DNA of 64,000 nucleotides from Diphasiastrum complanatum (Eukaryota > Streptophyta > Lycopodiopsida > Lycopodiales > Lycopodiaceae), in assembly GCA_029204225.1 (NCBI GenBank), contig CM055097.1:8449411-8513410 (forward strand), given 5' to 3'. Below are positions 23,560 to 35,790 of this stretch, one piece after another. The translations under genes were made by a program, and so were the position numbers. The notes under the pieces were generated by a model that was not told the origin of the DNA, ran no database searches, and saw nothing but the letters and a program-made list of their open reading frames with translations. The first letter of the stretch is position 1. Each line of letters begins with the position of its first letter.

Positions 23560-24720
23560 TTGTATTTTGATTGTTGGAGTCAGCATTGGAACCTGAACAT
23601 TCTTTTTGTAAAGATAAATAAGGCGGGAGTATCAAATTTTCTATGTGTAAAAGTAAACTCAGTTGCTAATACACATAGAGAATTTGATTCTCTACTTCAT
23701 GATGTCGTTCAGGAAATACCAACAATGGCAACCTCAATTGGAGAGATAACCATTAAATCTCTCAAGGTATATTCTATTTATCTCTGATATGCATGTATTT
23801 TTTTTTAGTTTAAATCTATCATCATAGCATAAATAATTTTTTTGTCATAATATTACTAATTTTTATTCAATATATGCAGTGTGTACAGCAAATGGACGCT
23901 TTCAGTTGTGCATGGTAAGTCCTGTACAATACAAAGCTCTTTTTTGGGTGGTATAATTTACAAGTGGATGTAGATATTGAAAAGTTGATATTCTATTCAT
24001 TTGTAATTTCTTTCATTTTGATTCATATTTCTTTACTATCATTGTTTGTAATTTGCTGATTCACGTGTTTTGTGATGACAGTTCACTCTTGAGTCGTATA
24101 CTCCTGACGATGTATATAGATTTCAGCAAGAGTCGATCAAAACCTATGTACAGAACGGTGTAATCGTTGCACCTGAAATCAAGGGCCCTCAAAAGCAAGC
24201 TGCTCCTGCCTTAACAGCCTTTTAGGTTGCTCAGGATGCAGATATTATTATATATGATAAAAAAGAAATAGAAGTCCTTCCCAATATAGAGGAAGGCAAT
24301 ATTATAGCAGAGAGGCCTCTTGGCTTAAAAGGCATAGAAGTCCTTCCCGAAATAGAGGAATGCGAGATTATATAAGAGGGAATTGTTCCCTTATCAGTTC
24401 CTAATACATACTAAAAATATAGAACAATTTATTGAATAGAGATCCGTTTGTAAATAGAGATACATAAAAAAAAAATACAATCATTTTACATGTAAACAAC
24501 TCGTTTATAGGATTTTTATTGATATTAATATAGATTCTTACAATCAGGTTGTGTCCATAGTGTAATATTGGAATGAATTTTCTATATTGATAAAAAGACA
24601 TGATGATTGGCATGTATTTGCTGATAGTGAATCTCAGTTGGATTGTTTTGCCAATATCTATGCATTTGATCCCGAGCTCATGTCTTTTATGTACCTACAT
24701 AAAACTAATAAAGTGAGTTC
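23560..24720 (+). pseudogene. downstream exon-like blocks of the H3-fusion gene
   Basis: Coding-like plus-strand blocks follow the fusion frame: about 23590-23766 (ending at AAG|GTATATTC), a small one at 23880-23914 (after ATATATGCAG, before GTAAGT), one from about 24082 (after TGATGACAG) to 24375, and one at 24560-24720. The third block has Y-T-P-D-D-V-Y-R-F-Q-Q-E and a 66-bp internal tandem repeat (24268 and 24334) encoding I-E-V-L-P-x-I-E-E. Joining phases do not all fit, so exon borders are tentative. They may belong to the same gene or to a separate one. Confidence 0.4.
24268..24390 (+). repeat. 66-bp coding tandem repeat
   Basis: ATAGAAGTCCTTCCC followed by AATATAGAGGAA or GAAATAGAGGAA recurs at 24268 and 24334. 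Both copies keep the same frame and the peptide sense I-E-V-L-P-x-I-E-E. Confidence 0.8.
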
Positions 24721-24760
24721 TAATTAGTACAGAGATTGTATTAGAAAGTTTTGATTGAAA

Positions 24761-25375
24761 CTATTCATAAAGAATCGAGTGTTTACAGTTACTGACGAGT
24801 TTACCATTGAAAATGAATCTGAAGTGTGAAAGTACATCATCTTGTAGGAGCAATAGTTCCCGCTTGATGTAATTTAGACTCCAATCTTCTTCCACCTCAA
24901 CACATGTCAAAACGACATCATTGTATATAATTTCAATATTTTTTCGTTTTGAATGTCCACTGGCTTCCAAGTCTTGATCGAGTGGCACCATTTTTTATAA
25001 TGGAAGCATAAGCTCAACATTTGTTTCTCAATTTGATAACGGAAGCACATGGAAGACATTTTAATTCTGCATTCTATTTCTCCATCTGATCTTTTGTCCC
25101 AGCCTTCATACATAAGTTCAGATAATAAACTATCTAATAAATTTTTGCATACAAACATCGTTGGGGTTTTGTGTACATTGACACTTGAAAAGAAATCGAC
25201 AAATATATTCAAGGAAATACACCAACTCAATCTGATTGTTTTTTATCTCATGCTTATCTTTAATGAATTTTTTACATCATTATATATCTTCCAACGAAAT
25301 GATTCTGAAACTGCAGCATCTAGTGCAATCCATTCATCACTTTCAAAACTAGGTAATGGAATTGGGACTATTTAA
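24761..25375 (-). pseudogene. unknown protein with H-K-T-P-T motif, copy B
   Basis: The minus strand from 25375 shows P-L-P-S-F-E-S-D-E-W, then F-V-D-F-F-S-S-V-N-V-H-K-T-P-T, then E-C-R-I-K-M-S-S-M, and after a frame change D-Q-D-L-E-A-S-G-H. Each block has a counterpart in the plus-strand gene at 11640-12350, at about half identity. The last 50 residues, ending F-R-F-I-F-N-G-K-L-V, have the look of a ubiquitin-like beta-grasp fold (inference). One stop and one frame break are present. It is convergent with the H3-fusion gene. Confidence 0.5.
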
Positions 25376-26343
25376 AATCTGAAATACTGAACTATGAATC
25401 TAAAAATATGCGTAGACAAAAAGCCATGAATCTGAAAGTATGTGTTGGTGTAAATTTGAAACACTAATCTATTTGGCGCCATGAATTAGCTCTAGTTAAC
25501 CTTGTTAATTATGATTTGACAATGCATATACATTAATGGTTCATCGATTTTCTCATCTCAACCATCTGTCATATTCATTTTCAATATTTTTGGGTCTCTT
25601 CGGGTAGGGATGAGCTAGAAGGGTAGGCCTCATCAACCGATAGCATTTCCACATGCTGCCCGACGAAACAACGTTTTTATTTTATTTATATTTGGAAAAT
25701 TCTATGTTACGCAGAATCCCGATTTCAAGATTTCAATTGGTCCACATGGCAACGAAAATAAGAAAAAAATAAAAAAGCATCTTTTTCAAAGGCCCTCTCC
25801 GGGCTCTAAGATTCTCTAATGATCTATAAGATGGGATATTTTATACACCATCACAAACTCTAAACTAGGTGGACAGACTCCTACAATCTGATGGCATTGC
25901 ACTACTTCCAACAAACTCTACGTCAAGACGCTGAGGCGAGGGACTTGGTACATGACATGATGTAATGCCAACGGATGATAGCTATGCGGAGGCACGCCTG
26001 CAACCAAACTGATTTTACTACAATGTGCTCTACTCCACTACTTCTAAGTGACTGTGTACACTGGCATCTAGAGTTAATCTACCATCGCCACGTAGGGACA
26101 CACCAGTCGTGCCTATACTAAGTACTAACAAAGCCCTATTCTTGGCTTGTCTCCTATGGGCCAATCTCTTCCTCCTGGCGGATGTGCTTTCATTTTTTGG
26201 AGTTCTGTATGAAACATTGTTTCATACAAACTGCAGAGTCACTACTTGTTGGTTCGGGTTTTAGACATGATATTCACAACCTTCATTCATTTATCCTGCA
26301 AGTTAAACATGGATTTTGTCATAATTGAACCAATAATAGCGCC

Positions 26344-26344
<1 letters not shown>

Positions 26345-26432
<88 letters not shown>
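26345..26432. repeat. (GA)n microsatellite, 88 bp
   Basis: An uninterrupted AG dinucleotide run of about 44 units. Confidence 0.99.
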
Positions 26433-26435
<3 letters not shown>

Positions 26436-26468
26436 TTACCTATTGTGTTTTAAGTTTAGGAAAATTGG

Positions 26469-26504
26469 GTAAGGGGGGGAGGGGGCTAGGGGGATTAGGG
26501 TAAA
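26469..26504 (+). other. G-rich block, possible G-quadruplex
   Basis: Four or more runs of at least three G separated by short loops. A similar block (GTAAGGGGCTTAGGGGGATT) lies at about 26885-26922, so the two may be copies of one motif. Confidence 0.5.
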
Positions 26505-27777
26505 GTATTAAAAAAGAATGCGAATCTTTGCATGATTTGTTGTGCCTAGAGAAAATACAACAAAAGTCACACAAAATTTTCATAAGTAATAAACGAATTA
26601 TGTGATAGAAACTTGCCACAAAACAATCATCATTTACACTCATTACGGTTACGTTCAAGGGAATGATCAAGCAATTAGCTAAACATAACATCAAAAGTAG
26701 AGTAGCCTATGCCATTGATCCATAAATGTGCGACACAATAGATTCAATGATATATTAAGTCTTTGGGGGTGATTACGACATGGCAAGGTCTTTGCAACGG
26801 TCAACTCACCATAAGATCTGAAAACATGTTTCAATTAATATGACAACCTATATACACATGGTTCTGGGTGAAGTAGTCTAGGGGGTAAGGGGCTTAGGGG
26901 GATTGGGGAGGGGGGGTTAGGGTGATTTTTTTTAGAATTTTCATAAGTTTAAGGGTATTATGGCTATTTGTTAAAGTCTACTTATAATGGATTCAGATTT
27001 GTGTTCGCCCAAGTAGTTATCGATATTGTAATAATTTCTAATGCTAAAATGACCCTAAATTAGATGATGGCATCCGCCTCTCCCCCCTTTAAACCCCAAA
27101 CGCATGTTTCTCCTTTATTTTGTACTCCATTTTTAGAAAAAGCATATGATATTTCGTAAAGCATTAGAGATCAAGATTTATTAGTCTTTTCTAGAGGCAT
27201 CGCTGTGTCTTTTGGTTTTTCTAGGGTTTGGCCTGCTATGCGTTTCCACGGTAGACGGCCAACATCTGAAAAGTTGAAATTGGCAATCGAGGCTCCAGAA
27301 TTTTTTTAAAAAAAGCATGCATACTCATTCAATATAACCGAAACGATGTATCACAATAACATCATCATTTTTTTTCTTTATTACAGACAACATGCTCTTT
27401 ATAGTCTCATGACTCTAGCTTCTAAATTTCAATCTTGAGGACTCAAATATTTGAAACAATTCAACTTTTGACCCGACCAACTACCTATCCTAGATCAAAA
27501 TAAATATTGAAATTTTTGGATGCTCTAATTTGAACTCGATTGTTTAACAATTTTAAACTTACAAAATTGTTTAATCTTATAGATTATAATGACAATAAGT
27601 CAGAAAATCAATAGATAGCACCTCTATAGGCCCTCCTCAATAGATACATCACTAGCTGATGATGAAAATGTAATTTTCTCTAATATAACTATCATAGATG
27701 TATGGGAAATGGGAAATGGTGTTAATGTATGTAGCTCATGTGTAGTCTATGTAGGAACTCACATTCACGTGTGCGGA

Positions 27778-27783
<6 letters not shown>

Positions 27784-27828
<45 letters not shown>

Positions 27829-27845
27829 GGGGGGGGGGGGGGGGG
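27784..27845 (+). repeat. (GA)n followed by a 28-base G run
   Basis: An AG dinucleotide tract of about 34 bp passes directly into 28 consecutive G residues (27818-27845). Such a homopolymer is also prone to sequencing and assembly length error. Confidence 0.95.
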
Positions 27846-28014
27846 CTCGGGGCTGGCCAGACCTCATTGGCCTGGCTTGGCCTGGGGGGACTTTACTGTC
27901 TTGAAGGAAAACACCAACGAAGCAACTCTGAACTTACAATTATTCAAGTCGACTTCACACTTCAGGTTCAGACTTCCACTCAGGTATATGTCATTGTTGT
28001 TTACTTATCTTATG

Positions 28015-28069
28015 AACATACATTTCATCCAAGGAGATACCAACATACATTTCATCCAAGGAGATACCA
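28015..28069. repeat. 26-bp tandem duplication
   Basis: ACATACATTTCATCCAAGGA plus GATACC occurs twice in succession. Confidence 0.95.
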
Positions 28070-28089
28070 CTGGCATCCATTGAGGCGAC

Positions 28090-28300
28090 AAGACAAAGCT
28101 CCATCGAGGCAATGTGTTTGATCGAGAAGCACTTTCTCACATCCATTCTCACCATTCAAATGCATTTCATTGCGCATTTGGTAGATGAGGGGTGGCCATT
28201 GCAGTTACATCATCTACTCTATGTTGTAGCTCATTTCATCTTATTGGTATTGTTGATACATGTGTTCTATGAAGAAGCAAGTGTGTTTGATGATACACAA
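28090..28300 (+). pseudogene. CACTA TNP2 C-terminal fragment
   Basis: The plus-strand peptide L-I-E-K-H-F-L-T-S-I-L-T-I-Q-M-H-F-I-A-H-L-V-D-E matches the late region of TNP2 transposases (L-E-K-x-F-P-x-x-F-F-x-x-M-x-H-L-x-x-H-L). It is short and followed by a frame change. No other TNP2 domain lies beside it, so it is an isolated fragment. Confidence 0.6.
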
Positions 28301-28323
28301 CTTTGAATGGAGGCCAACACAAG

Positions 28324-28470
28324 ACAATATTCTATACTCAGCTTGTGGAGATTCTACTTGTTGCTAAATCCTCAAAGGACTAATCGACACATTCAAAGGA
28401 TGTATACAATATTCTATACTCAGCTTGTGGAGATTCTACTTGTTGCTAAATCCTTAAAGGACGAATCGAT
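28324..28470. repeat. 82-bp tandem duplication
   Basis: ACAATATTCTATACTCAGCT begins at 28324 and again at 28406. The following 60 bp are nearly the same. It abuts the duplicated segment that starts at about 28478. Confidence 0.95.
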
Positions 28471-29224
28471 TAACATTATAGACTTCAGGAATGCAGGCCA
28501 TGTGGGCTTTTATCCTGCTACGATAAGGATGTTGCACAGGACTGAATGCAGCTTAAATGATCCCAAAGTGATTCCATAAGCTTTATAGGATCTCCAAGTA
28601 GTTGCTAGCCAGGCACGTAATTGGGTGTGAGTAATTGGAATGCAAGCAAGTATGAACCAACACCTCAGAAGTGCTACACGCAGTACAGCGTCAGAGAGAT
28701 GCCTCCATTTTTGAGGTTATCAAGATGCCGGTAATCAGAACTAAAAAAATGACAAATATAATTAGGAGATGCAAATGATTGACTGTTATTGCAGCTACAT
28801 CCCGGATGGAGGGATTATCTGCAGCTTCAAAGTGTGCTAGTATAATTGATGACCTGATAAAAGACCGGAAATAGTGCGTTCTTGAAATTATTACGTTTGA
28901 TGAGTGGTAGGCATTACTGAATCATGCCCCTTCGTCATAAGCTGATGTTGTCCAATATTGTCAGAGAATGTTAACAACAAAAACTGTCTGATAAAAAGAA
29001 CTCGGTGGCTGCTACGTACCGTGGAGATCTTTGAAATGTAGGTAAATTGCAATTTGCCTGTACTTCCAGTGTGCCACTTTAGTTGAGTTGAGGATGCATC
29101 AGCTTCATAAACCCTTATATAAATCCATGAGGCACAGAGGCTCTTCTCTGACATAGATGGTGAAAAACTTGTAATTAAAGAGAAAGTTCGAGCCGTTGGC
29201 TGCCTAGCAAGCCACAATTGCACT

Positions 29225-30157
29225 TCAATATTTTGGCTTTGATGATTTGTTGATGTTGATCAACGTGGCAGACTGCCCCTTGCCTCGTTTTACCTCATGT
29301 GAGCTTGATGATGCCGCCTGAGTATGCAACCTTTTTTGGCTTCTTTTGGGCTCAATTGCTGGCATCTCGTCTGCTTTCTTGCTGATCCATGATGATGGGA
29401 TCCGGCAAACTATGGGTCCGCCTATTACCTCACTGTTAAACTTTACCCAAACATTCTTTTTACAAATTCCATCTGCAATAGACGTTCCAGCAACAGCATT
29501 AGCTTGTGATGCTTTATGATTCTTCAGAATGTCCGGAGCAGTGGGCATCTGCCTAGCACGTGCAGGCCTACGAGGCTTTTGAAGCACCGCAACGGATGAT
29601 GATAATGATGGTGCGCTCGAGATTAATGAATTGTTCACGGTCTTCTTGAGCTGCAGGGAAGGCTTTTCTTGAACCTCTTTGGGAGGTGGAAGAGTAGGAG
29701 TTGCTTTGGGCCTGGAAATTTGCTGGAAACACGAATTAATATTGCAATCTTTTGCTTGTTTAGCAGGTGGGTGAAATAAGTTGTCAACCAATTTTTTCCA
29801 GTCATCCACAAGCCGCTTTGCAACGTGTCTGAGATTTCCATCGCGTGCATACTTTTTTATGTTGTTCACGACCTTTCCAACCATTGTGGCTTTCAAATCC
29901 TCCAAGCCCAAATCCATGTTCTTCAGTTGCAAGAGCAGTCCCAACAGCTTTTCCGGAGGAAATTCATCAGCTCTAAGCAGCTGCTCCTTGATAGTCATAA
30001 TTTTACTCTCACGAACCTGACCACTCGTTGCATTGCAAATTTGTTGCATGGCACTCGCAATGGCTGAATAGCATACAAACATTACTAATAAGCTTAGACA
30101 ATTATAATTTAGAACATGGGTTGTGCTTACATCTAAGATGGCCATCTTCTTCAACAA
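29225..30157 (-). CDS. TFIIS-N/MED26-like protein, copy 2
   Basis: A minus-strand frame of 310 codons, with clear similarity to copy 1 along its whole length. The TFIIS-N (LW) bundle lies at residues 67-128 (29959-29774), followed by the same basic, Ser/Pro-rich tail ending N-I-N-K-S-S-K-P-K-Y. The intron predicted at 30130-30065 means the true exon probably begins near 30064, not at the first ATG. An upstream exon at about 30385-30525 is open here (S-N-K-K-R-K-D-L-A-E-K-Q-Q-Q and S-V-T-D-K-A-R) and ends at CAAG|GTATCG. No start ATG is visible in it. Expected role if expressed: a nuclear transcription cofactor binding through the LW domain. It may be a genuine gene with missing 5' exons or a captured copy. 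Confidence 0.65.
   Translation of the reverse strand: MLKKMAILDVSTTHVLNYNCLSLLVMFVCYSAIASAMQQICNATSGQVRESKIMTIKEQLLRADEFPPEKLLGLLLQLKNMDLGLEDLKATMVGKVVNNIKKYARDGNLRHVAKRLVDDWKKLVDNLFHPPAKQAKDCNINSCFQQISRPKATPTLPPPKEVQEKPSLQLKKTVNNSLISSAPSLSSSVAVLQKPRRPARARQMPTAPDILKNHKASQANAVAGTSIADGICKKNVWVKFNSEVIGGPIVCRIPSSWISKKADEMPAIEPKRSQKRLHTQAASSSSHEVKRGKGQSATLININKSSKPKY
30065..30130 (-). other. predicted 66-bp GT-AG intron in MED26-like copy 2
   Basis: Minus-strand GTAAGCACAACC to TATTCAG, the same borders as in copy 1. The exon beside the acceptor carries a 3-bp difference that keeps the frame. Confidence 0.65.
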
Positions 30158-30642
30158 GAAGCTGCATGATGCATGATCGACTTACAATTTGCAATACGAT
30201 AATCGATCAAATCTTAGAAACCCCTCAAATTACAAGCAGAGGACTGAGACTGAAAACCATGCAAGCCCAATGATGAAATAGGCGAAATACTTACAACCAA
30301 ATGAATATCATAAGTATTGAGAGTAGTGAGCAAAAAATTGAAAAGTATTGAGAGTAGTGAGCCAAAAAAGAACCTGAACGATACCTTGGGTTGTTGTTTG
30401 GGTTACAGCTCTTGCCTTATCGGTCACAGAAATGGACCCACGAATAATCTTGTGCTGCTGCTGCTTCTCTGCCAGATCCTTCCTCTTCTTGTTGGAGTAC
30501 GATAGTTCAGCTCTGTGGTTCCTCTAGATTTCAGAATAAATCTTTGTGCTGGATTAGTATCAGAATAAAGTTAAATACTATTAAGCAGCAATGACATGAC
30601 TGGATTTGCATATTATATTTAAAATATTTTAGAGATAGAATT

Positions 30643-30929
30643 AAGTGTGCGGTTAACTCACCCTAACCTTCTTATGTCACACCTAGAAAAGTAGGGTGGG
30701 TTAACACCACCCTTACAGAGGCTCTTAAATGGCCGCTATTCTCTCGTTAAAATCATTATTTCATGCCCGTTGCTCACACCCCTCTCGCTCTCTCTCAGAC
30801 ATCGGGCATACACCTCACACTTCACGCCCGTCGCCCTCTCTTTGTGTGTGTCTCTCTCTCTCCTACCCGTGCCAAGTGACCTCTCTCTCTCTGCGTGTAT
30901 ATCCCTCACTGCTCGCCGCCTCTCCCTGC

Positions 30930-30973
<44 letters not shown>

Positions 30974-31010
30974 GCTATGGTGCCCTATGTCGTTCATGCA
31001 GCCTCTCCAT

Positions 31011-31061
<51 letters not shown>

Positions 31062-31168
31062 ATTTAAGGGTGGTGTTAACTCACCCTACTCTCCCGATGT
31101 CACACCTAGAAAAGTAGGGTGGGTTAACACCACCCTTATGTTAAAATCATTATTTCATGCCCGTTGCT

Positions 31169-31247
<79 letters not shown>

Positions 31248-31409
31248 ATCGGGCATACACCTCACGCCCGGCGCCCTCTCTTTGTGTGTCTCTCTCTCTC
31301 TTCCCTGCCCATGCCAAGTGACCTCTCTCTCTGTGTGTGTGTGTTTCCCTCACTGCCCGCCGCCTCTCCCTCCTCCCTCTTGCTATGGTGCTCTATGTCG
31401 CTCATGCAG

Positions 31410-31454
<45 letters not shown>

Positions 31455-31658
31455 CATGCTATTTAAGGGTGCTGTTAACTCACCCGACTCTCCCTATGTC
31501 ACACCTAGAAAAGTAGGGTGGGTTAACACCACCCTTACATAGGCTCTTAAATGCCCACTATCCTCACGTTAAAATCATTATTTCATGCCCGTTGCCCAAC
31601 CCCTCCCTCTCTCTCTCTCAGACATCGGGCATACACCTCAACCTTCACGCCTCTCTAT

Positions 31659-31703
<45 letters not shown>

Positions 31704-31760
31704 GCAGATGCTCACTTTAGTAAGATCATCATCTTGATTCATCCCAAGAGAAAATGATGT
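30643..31760. repeat. tandem array of hairpin units and CT tracts
   Basis: A unit of about 400 bp starts at AAAATCATTATTTCATGCCC and recurs at 30749, 31143 and 31571. Each unit holds a GACATCGGGCATACACCTCA phrase, several (CT)n tracts, and a GCTATGGTGCYCTATGTCGY phrase in the first two. Between units lies a hairpin with 25-bp arms (30643-30714, 31066-31137, 31465-31536) whose arms match at all but one or a few positions. The hairpin is related to the MITE at 18581. Open frames here are pure Ser-Leu repeats and not genes. Confidence 0.9.
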
Positions 31761-31779
31761 GAGTCGCATTCACCGTACC

Positions 31780-33215
31780 TCACCAAACCACTAATTTTGT
31801 AGATTGCACTCCTTAACTCCTCTGTCAAAAACCCTCTCAACACCAAGGGAAGCACAAACTGCATGCGCAGAAACAATCCGGTCATTGAGATACATATATG
31901 CGCAATGAGATCATCATGAAATTAGAAGACATGCTATAAAATGTAATCCATAATGTTGAGGTGGAAGCAACATCAAATAAAATGCCATGCTGCCAGTCAT
32001 GAGACTTTAGTCCACTTAGCTTGTTGTCCCTTGTGAAGGCACCCTTTAGGCATCGCATGTGTCATGTCGGAGTTCAAAATGAGGCTATCGCCTGCTTTAC
32101 AATTGTCTCTTCTCTCATCGAGAAGATCCATGGAGCCTTTGGGAGGACAATTGAATTATCCACCGTTTGTGCCCATAAATCGGCCATCTTTTCCACGTCT
32201 TTTAAGTCATCTCATGCACCTTTTTTATCTTTTAACCCGGTCAAGTGCTCCCAAATCGTGTTCCCAACATTTTTGAATATGTGCATTGGGTCCTCCAAAA
32301 GATGGTTTATCAACAATTCTCCCCAATATGAAAGTTCATAAAATATCAATAAGCTCTTCATGCCAGAAGGGAGTCGTCCTAAATCATGACTGGATCTTCA
32401 AATTTGAAGCCAATTACTTGCCTACAATATTAACAAACGAGCACACACATTCAATGCAGATTATCATTAGAAGAAATCTAAAGAGAGTAACTATTAGATA
32501 AATAAATGACATGTACATTAATTGGCCCAAATATGTATTGTACCATCATGGAGTGGGAACGTTGACCAACAAGCCCATCACGCGTAGGGCGGTCGATTGG
32601 AAGGTATCGAGTGCGGCCCTCATAAACCATCTTTCATAGATATTGTGAGTAATGTACTTGCAAATACTCGCCACAAACGGGGCAATGCATTGTAGCCACT
32701 AGTTTAGAGCCCTACATTGAGACAAAACAACCAACTTAATTGAGTCTAATGTTCGTTTAAATAAAATTTGTGAATGCACATTAGATTTAGTAACCAATAG
32801 CAAGGATATCTCACCTGAACATTCCCCTTATCCAAGAAAGTCGTGCATCGTCCACTTCAAGATCCCCTTTACCACAAAATCTCTTTGTCTGCGTGATCTT
32901 GATATATCGCCCACTTGAACTCCTTGCCATAGAATCTTTAGCTCATCCAGCAAGGGAGCCATATAGACGTCCATATTTTTTGCCTTGTATTTTCCTGGGA
33001 GAAGGGCAAGCATTAGGTGCTCTTTCTTGATACTTAGCCAAGGAGAAATGTTGCAATTTACAAGGACAACCGGCCAATTGGACCATGATGTGGAGCGCAA
33101 ACCGAATGGATTCACACCATCCATCGCCAACCCCAAATGCAAATGGCGAGGCTCATCCCTAAACTCATGCCAAGTAGCATCCACGTGCTTCCATGCTGGA
33201 CAATCAGCAGTAGGA
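31780..33215 (-). mobile_element. CACTA (En/Spm) TNP2 transposase fragment, copy B
   Basis: From 33215 the minus strand reads D-C-P-A-W-K-H-V-D-A-T-W, G-L-A-M-D-G-V-N-P-F-G, and M-D-V-Y-M-A-P-L-L-D-E-L-K-I-L-W (to about 32920). It continues through an intron-like gap (32700-32820) into C-P-V-C-G-E-Y and then, from about 32345, into E-L-L-I-N-H-L-L and D-N-K-L-S-G-L-K-S-H-D (about 32000). It is nearly identical to copy A (7925-8800) in shared parts and extends further toward the C-terminus. It lacks the N-terminal part, which is replaced by a gypsy gag. Confidence 0.85.
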
Positions 33216-34563
33216 ATTTCTTTCTGCTGAGACTCCAATCTGCTCTGTAGTTGCATCTTTTGTTGTCTTATCCTTAGACCTTGAATTAATGCCTTTTGCA
33301 TTACATCTGTCAATGTTGGATTCGCTCGAAGTACTTTATCCAAATGTTGATGAATGTGATCTTGAAGACCATGTAGATAGTGTTGGATAGATAACTCTTC
33401 ATCAAGACACCTCTGTTTAGATGATACCAAACGAAATCTGGTACTATATGCCTTTACAGAACCAGTTTGTTCTAGCATATACCAAGAGTCCATGTAATAA
33501 TCTATAAATATTTCTGCACAAAACTCTTTGAAATCGTCCCATTACTTCGGTTCATACTCTGGATGACGTAATACTCCTTGCCACCAATCATAGGCTTTTC
33601 CTCAAAAGTAGGATACTGCTATGGTAATTTTGCCTTGATCAGAAATAGAATATAGTCACAGATTCTCATCGACGATAGATAACCAGTCATCAATATGTAA
33701 TGAACTCATTTTTCCCTCAAAAGTTGGTATGTTCTCAAAAGGAACATCATCAGGATTTCGTTGAATATTGATTTGTTGATGTTGATTTGCCTCTGACGAA
33801 CTACTCTCACCATTGTAACAGGAACTAGGAATGGTCCTATGATTCCATAACTGGTATTGTCCTTTAACTGTAACCCAGTGGTGCCAGCAATTGGTTTAAG
33901 AGCCATAGATGAAGCCTCTTCTATTTGCATGGATGTATCGTTGAATGCCATTGTACAAAAATATGATTGGTATTCAAAATTATCTTCTTCCACTTCATAT
34001 CGTTTTGAACCAGCTTCGTTATCATCATCGTAGTCTCCATCCTCACCGATGTAGTGATTGGGATGCAATTCTGTCTCTTGACAATGTAATCTTTTGTTGT
34101 ACACGTTGTGAATTGTTGGATCTTCTTCACGATACTCACAACTTTCAGGGATATCATTTGGTTGACCTGTAGGCTCATATTGGTCCTCATGTTGCCATTC
34201 AGAGTGATTATGACCCTCATAATTAACAATGTTATACTCGGTTTTATATTGGCCATTATTATATTTGTCTACATCACCAGGCTGATATTCTTGATCATCT
34301 GGTTGACAATCATGATCACCATCGGAATCTTGTTCATGCTCGTTCGTATCATCACATTGTTGATGATCATCTTGCTGACAATCGCTACCATCATCACATT
34401 GCGGATCATCCTGTTGAGAATCATCACCATCATCACATTCCTCCTCATCTTGTTGACAATCATCACCACCATCGTCATGCCAGTCACTTTGGTTATCGTA
34501 CTCATAATCATTTCCATCCCATTGATCTTCATATTTGGACATATATTCATTATCAGTGTCCAT
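33216..34563 (-). pseudogene. gypsy gag with acidic repeat N-terminus
   Basis: An ATG at 34563 opens 285 codons. The first 110 residues are a low-complexity Asp/Gln/Glu tract with repeated units close to D-C-Q-Q-D-D-x-Q-C-D-D-G. The next part is mixed. After a TGA/TAA-containing stretch (about 33705-33500), the Retrotrans_gag core resumes at 33493 (V-K-A-Y-S-T-R-F-R-L-V and Q-H-Y-L-H-G-L-Q-D-H-I). At about 33215 it passes in frame into CACTA transposase, so the zinc knuckle and pol are absent. The gag core was clearly continuous once, since the broken middle still shows W-W-Q-G-V-like sense in shifting frames. Confidence 0.75.
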
Positions 34564-35477
<914 letters not shown>

Positions 35478-35509
35478 TGAAGAGGTGAGGGTGTATACAT
35501 CAGATCAAC

Positions 35510-35790
35510 AGTGCTTTTGCTTGCAGGAACTCGGATTTGGGAGAGGGATTCAAACTCGCTGAGAAACAAGCTATCTGTAGATCATAAGTGGATTAAAACG
35601 AGCCTGATCTGCTCCAACAGAGCCTTGTACGGACAGAGAGCTCACACGTGTGAAATCAGCCCTCATTAATTGAGTGCTACTTCTCAAGGATTGATCCAAA
35701 TTTGATGTTCTATAGCTTGTTAGATAGGTATTGAAGAGTAGAAAGTGTTGCTCGTGTTTCTAAATCAATTTTATTTGTTTTTTAAAGAGT
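35510..35790 (+). repeat. copia leader/LTR segment shared with 13815-14065
   Basis: Matches the earlier copy from TGCTTTTGCTTGCAGGAACT onward. It lies about 450 bp upstream of a copia gag start. No TGGTATCAGAGC primer site is seen between it and gag, so whether it is LTR or leader stays open. Confidence 0.7.

Larger units (their letters stand above)
25380..27700. other. non-coding stretch with simple repeats
   Basis: No convincing gene. It holds a long GA array and two G-rich blocks (listed separately), and otherwise AT-rich unique-looking sequence. Confidence 0.5.
28478..30640. repeat. duplicated segment, copy 2 (pairs with 16365-18600)
   Basis: Same order and orientation as copy 1: coding-like plus-strand fragment, a 3' flank, then the minus-strand MED26-like gene and its upstream exons. 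Copy 2 has extra sequence at about 28900-28995 that copy 1 lacks, and no compound microsatellite upstream. Its reading frames are slightly better preserved than those of copy 1. Confidence 0.85.

Noticed and set aside
30895-31542. A 215-codon plus-strand open frame of Ser-Leu repeats
   Set aside because: It is the translation of CT microsatellites, open in several frames and on both strands. Not a gene.
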